In this document: piece after piece, positions 60,878 to 64,000 of the stretch
Numbering within the stretch: the stretch's first letter is position 1
Layout of the letters: every line of letters begins with the position of its first letter
Source of the DNA: Prostheceraeus crozeri
Taxonomy: Eukaryota; Platyhelminthes; Polycladida; Euryleptidae
DNA length: 64,000 nt
Assembly (NCBI GenBank): GCA_907163375.1
Contig: CAJQUW010003408.1
Location: forward strand, 62,001 to 126,000
Reading direction: 5' to 3'
Position numbers and translations under genes: made by a program
Notes under the pieces: model-generated
Databases searched by the model: none
Seen by the model: only the letters and a program-made list of their open reading frames with translations
What the model was told of the DNA's origin: nothing

Positions 60878-61370
60878 GCAGTGCACCAGCTCTGCTCTTC
60901 ACATTTATCTTTCACAAGGTGAGTGTCGGTGAGCTCCTGCTATCAGGTTGTTTTGACTTGCTATCAAGTTGAATAGTCTCTTGCTATCACATCTTCTGCT
61001 CATAAAACATATCATCGCTGTAATACCTCCTTTGCTCGAGCGTTCCTTCGGGACGACGGGTACTGCCGTAGAGGGATTGCGTTGCACGGGTTGTTCGTCG
61101 TTTGTTAGACCGAAACCTCTGAGCCGTTGCTCATGTTGGGCGTTCGACTTCATACTCAACGTGACGCTTTCTCTCGCCAGGTCAGAGTACTTCAGCCATT
61201 CGACAAAGGTTAGTCTTTATGATATGGAGTAGAGGGAAATGTAATTCATTAAATGTAGCTTCAATGATTGCTCTCATGATAAAAGTTGACTAGGCAAATG
61301 AAACGATTCTCATCTTTCCTTTTCAGTGATTGAAGTTTTACAATTAATCATCTGCAATCGACTGTCCGTC

Positions 61371-62403
61371 ATGGAATTTGCGAACATTGAAAATTACCGC
61401 GTCTCTGCAAAGCTGGAGAAAATGTGTATTGAGAAATGTAAGTTTATATGTGATGGGGTAAGGATGAAGTGCAGGTTGTGTTCATAGAATTTTTCTAACT
61501 AACACCATTAGGGTAGACATTCCAATTAAAATCAAGGGCCCCTCCCTTATTTTATTCATGTTTAAACAGAATCCAAATTTTAGCTCTGCCTATCTTTGCT
61601 GCCATTCTTTCTCCGTGCATGAATGTATTCGTAATGGGGAACCCGTCCCCCAAGGAGCAATCGGGGAAGCCTATGAGCGGCTTGGCAAGTGTAAGTATCT
61701 TTAACATCTCATGCTTAGATTGTTTAACATCCTTGTCTCAATCTCTAATCTATCTTTCCTCTCTACAGACTTGGCCAAGATGTAGAAGTGGGAGGAAGCC
61801 GCTAGGCGGAAATGCCGCGAGGAATTTCCGGCCCTACCTTCCCACCCGTCTACCTCCGCTCAAGGTCCAACTCCTTTCTCGAACTCGGGCATCGTCATCG
61901 TCCAACCTCCACCGCCACCCGCTCCGGTACCTGCACTAGTCCCTGCTCCTCGCTGACACGTCCCTCCGACACCCAAGCCAAGGACCCTTCCACCTTCGTC
62001 ACGTGTCCCACTCCTACCTCCTCCTCGAACATCGGTGTTGCCGGAGATTAATTCATTAGATGGTAAGTAACCGTGATTGGGAAATAGGAGGCTAAGACTT
62101 CAAACTAAGATTTCAAACTTGAAGCATGTTACTAATCCCTTTTTCTTTTTCTCAACAGATCTGGCGACGGTCCAACCACCCACGACAACAGCAGGTAGGA
62201 AGCGTCCCTCACCACCCGTCGGCTTTTCCTGTTCTTCGTGTCAGAAGACCTTTCCCACAGAGTTTGTTCTCTCTTCGCACACACTCTGTCACACGCATCC
62301 CACTGAGCTTTACTCTGAAAACAACATCACTCTAAGGCTGATCAAGTTCTCCCTTGAGTGGCTCGTTCGTGACTATGAGATGGAAAGCTCTGAACCTATA
62401 TAG
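61371..62403 (+). pseudogene. Spliced, decayed C2H2 zinc-finger gene upstream of element C polymerase
   Basis: Exon-like pieces with clean signals: ATG 61371 to a GTAAGT donor at 61438; about 61584-61690 (GTAAGT after it); from 61769 after CTCTACAG to a GTAAGTAACC donor near 62063; and from about 62159 after TTCTCAACAG to the stop 62403. The third piece codes a Pro-rich stretch (VQPPPPPAPVPALVP) and has two in-frame stops, so the gene looks dead. The last piece has a C2H2 finger, CSSCQKTFPTEFVLSSH...H. It ends 100 bp before the polymerase region, whose family often has N-terminal fingers, so it may be the polymerase N-terminus (inference). Confidence 0.4.
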
Positions 62404-62429
62404 GATATTCATCCATTCCTGTCAAATAG

Positions 62430-64000
62430 TGGAAGTTTAATTCATCAAATTTTGACGAGCTTTTTGCTCAAAGGTAAGTTTTATCTCACTGCTCGTTTCA
62501 ATAAAGTAGACAGCAGTATGGGAGAAGTAGAGTCCACTGTGATGATTAGGATTGCCTCCTGTGCTGCTGATCTCATAGGTGATGTGAACGGGTGGATAGA
62601 GAGACATGCGACCTATCTCGTCAACAACTTAAATAAATTTGATGAAGAGACAGCGGTCTGGTCTTTGATGGGATAGAGAAAGTAGACATGAAAATTAATC
62701 TCTTAGAAAATTTGCAAGGGAGTGGTTGTTTCACCCTCCCCAAAGCACTGGCTGACAAAAAGGCTGTCATCAACGTAGATTGTCAGTCCCAGTGTTTCAA
62801 GTATGCCGTCCTCTCCATTTTTCACTAGAATGATATAGGTATAAATCGTGAACGAATCACTAAATATCGTGAATGGGAGGATGAACTTAAGTTTGACGGG
62901 CTAGATGTCAGCACATTAGATTTTAAGAACATCGCCCAATTTGAGAAACTCAATAAAATTAAGATAGTCGTCCATCTCTGGGAAAAAGGTCTGAAGGGCG
63001 TTAGGTATAACAACCGCCAAAGTAACTTCGACCGGGTTGTCAATCTCCTCCTAGTCTATAGCGACAACCACCCAGAATGGCATTATTGTGGCATTCCTAA
63101 AATTTCTAGATTGTATCGCCACTAACAAAGTTATGATGACAAACATTATTACTGTGATCGCTGCACACGACGCTTTAGGTCAAAACCATTTTTTGAACAG
63201 CATTACGAGTGATGCTCTCGGGGTAAGCTTCAAATGGAAGTCATGCCCAAAGATAAATTTTATAGGTATGAGGAAAACGGCAATGAGCTCAGTCCAATAT
63301 GTACCATCTATGCGGACATTGAATGTCACATTGAACAAGAAGACCTAGTTCATGAGCCAGCACCCATTGCCTGTTATGAAGTATGTCATCCATATTATAG
63401 GAATCAAAATAAAATGCATGTGTTGCAAGGCGAGGAGTGCGTTGAAGACTTCCTCAACTTTTTAGATAGGAAAGCCCGTTTTCATCAACGCTATGAAACG
63501 GAGCTGACTAGGAAACTCGTGTGTTTCACAGAAGCTGATAAAATCAAATTTGATAGGACCACGGAATGTCCCCGCTGCTGTTCATCCTTTGATGATCAGC
63601 AACATAAGAAAGTGAGGGACCATTGCCATCTCAGTGGTAAATGTAGGTCTGCCTTGTGTATTAAATGTAATATGAAACTTAGGCTCAAAAGGCGAACGCT
63701 CCCCGTCAACTTTCATAACTTTAAATGTTATGATGCTCACGTCATCCTCCGCCATGGATTCGATAAAATGAAATCCTGGTCATCCAAAGTGATTGCACAA
63801 AGTAAGGAAAAATTTATGTGCATCACTGTTAAAGTTCAAGTAGATAAGACGACGGAGGGGAAACCTGTCTTCTATGACATTAAGTTTATAGACAGTTTTC
63901 AATTTATGTCTTCTTCCTTAGCCGCATTGGCTAGTAATTTAGAAACACTTCCCCTCACTCAACATTTAAAGAAAGACTATCCCAACATAAGTGAAAGTCT
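62430..64000 (+). pseudogene. polB: Element C: B-family DNA polymerase (endonuclease VII-like type), broken and cut by window end
   Basis: Motifs in order: an N-terminal block with GCFTLPKALADKKAVINV and CFKYAVLSIFH, a CDRCTRRF...H zinc finger, exonuclease I (YADIECH), the endonuclease VII-like VRDHCHLSGKCRSALCIKCN, and the exonuclease II-like NFHNFKCYDAHVILRH. This is the same architecture as the element A polymerase. Breaks: a frameshift near 62660 and in-frame stops near 62827 (TAG), 63122 (TAA) and 63208 (TGA). From 63211 the frame is open to the window end, so the palm motifs would lie beyond 64000. Base composition is much less AT-rich than A or B, so it is a separate lineage. Confidence 0.9.

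Noticed and set aside
1..64000. tRNA, rRNA or other structured RNA genes
   Set aside because: None was recognised on either strand by eye; a covariance-model scan would be needed to exclude small ones.

Overview
The window is nuclear DNA of an animal, most likely an aquatic invertebrate; the species cannot be named from it. It holds a split rhodopsin-type GPCR gene, spliced genes with GTAAGT-type donors, hAT transposons with 8-bp target duplications, and a Ty3/gypsy element of CsRn1-like type. About half of it is integrated virus-like DNA of the adintovirus / Maverick-Polinton class.

Element A (1 to about 14.4 kb, cut by the left window edge) is AT-rich and decayed. It encodes a coiled-coil virion protein, penton-like protein, A32-like packaging ATPase, a broken B-family DNA polymerase with an endonuclease VII-like domain, a broken accessory gene, a broken fibre-like protein, core protein, major capsid protein, a small hydrophobic virion protein, a phospholipase A2-integrase fusion and an adenain-like protease.

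From 14.4 to 32.5 kb lies host DNA: tandem duplications, the gypsy fragment (18.3-20.4 kb), LINE relics (21.1-22.2 kb), a 78-bp-arm hairpin (22.7 kb), a GPCR gene interrupted by a hAT element (24.6-26.6 kb), a second hAT element (28.0-28.8 kb) and two small genes (31.4-32.3 kb).

Element B (32,527-49,123) is complete: terminal inverted repeats of more than 500 bp, AGT...ACT ends, a 6-bp target duplication (TAAGTG) and intact core reading frames. Its structural genes match element A in order and sequence. Its replication block (39.0-45.7 kb) is unrelated: a zinc-finger protein, a membrane-anchored second A32-like ATPase, a 99-residue protein, and a 1508-residue protein-primed-type DNA polymerase B. 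A 351-residue intein with a LAGLIDADG endonuclease sits exactly in polymerase motif C. So two relatives in one locus share a virion and integration kit but carry different replication modules. Both are also peppered with tiny GC-rich hairpins, several inserted in frame inside proteins.

From 49.1 to 64 kb lie spliced genes of unknown function, a 26-bp minisatellite, a LINE fragment, TATA-box genes sharing a CCAATCAGAG motif, and at the right edge a third, broken polymerase B (element C) of the element A type. The intein-bearing polymerase, the replication-module replacement and the in-frame mini-hairpins are the main discoveries.
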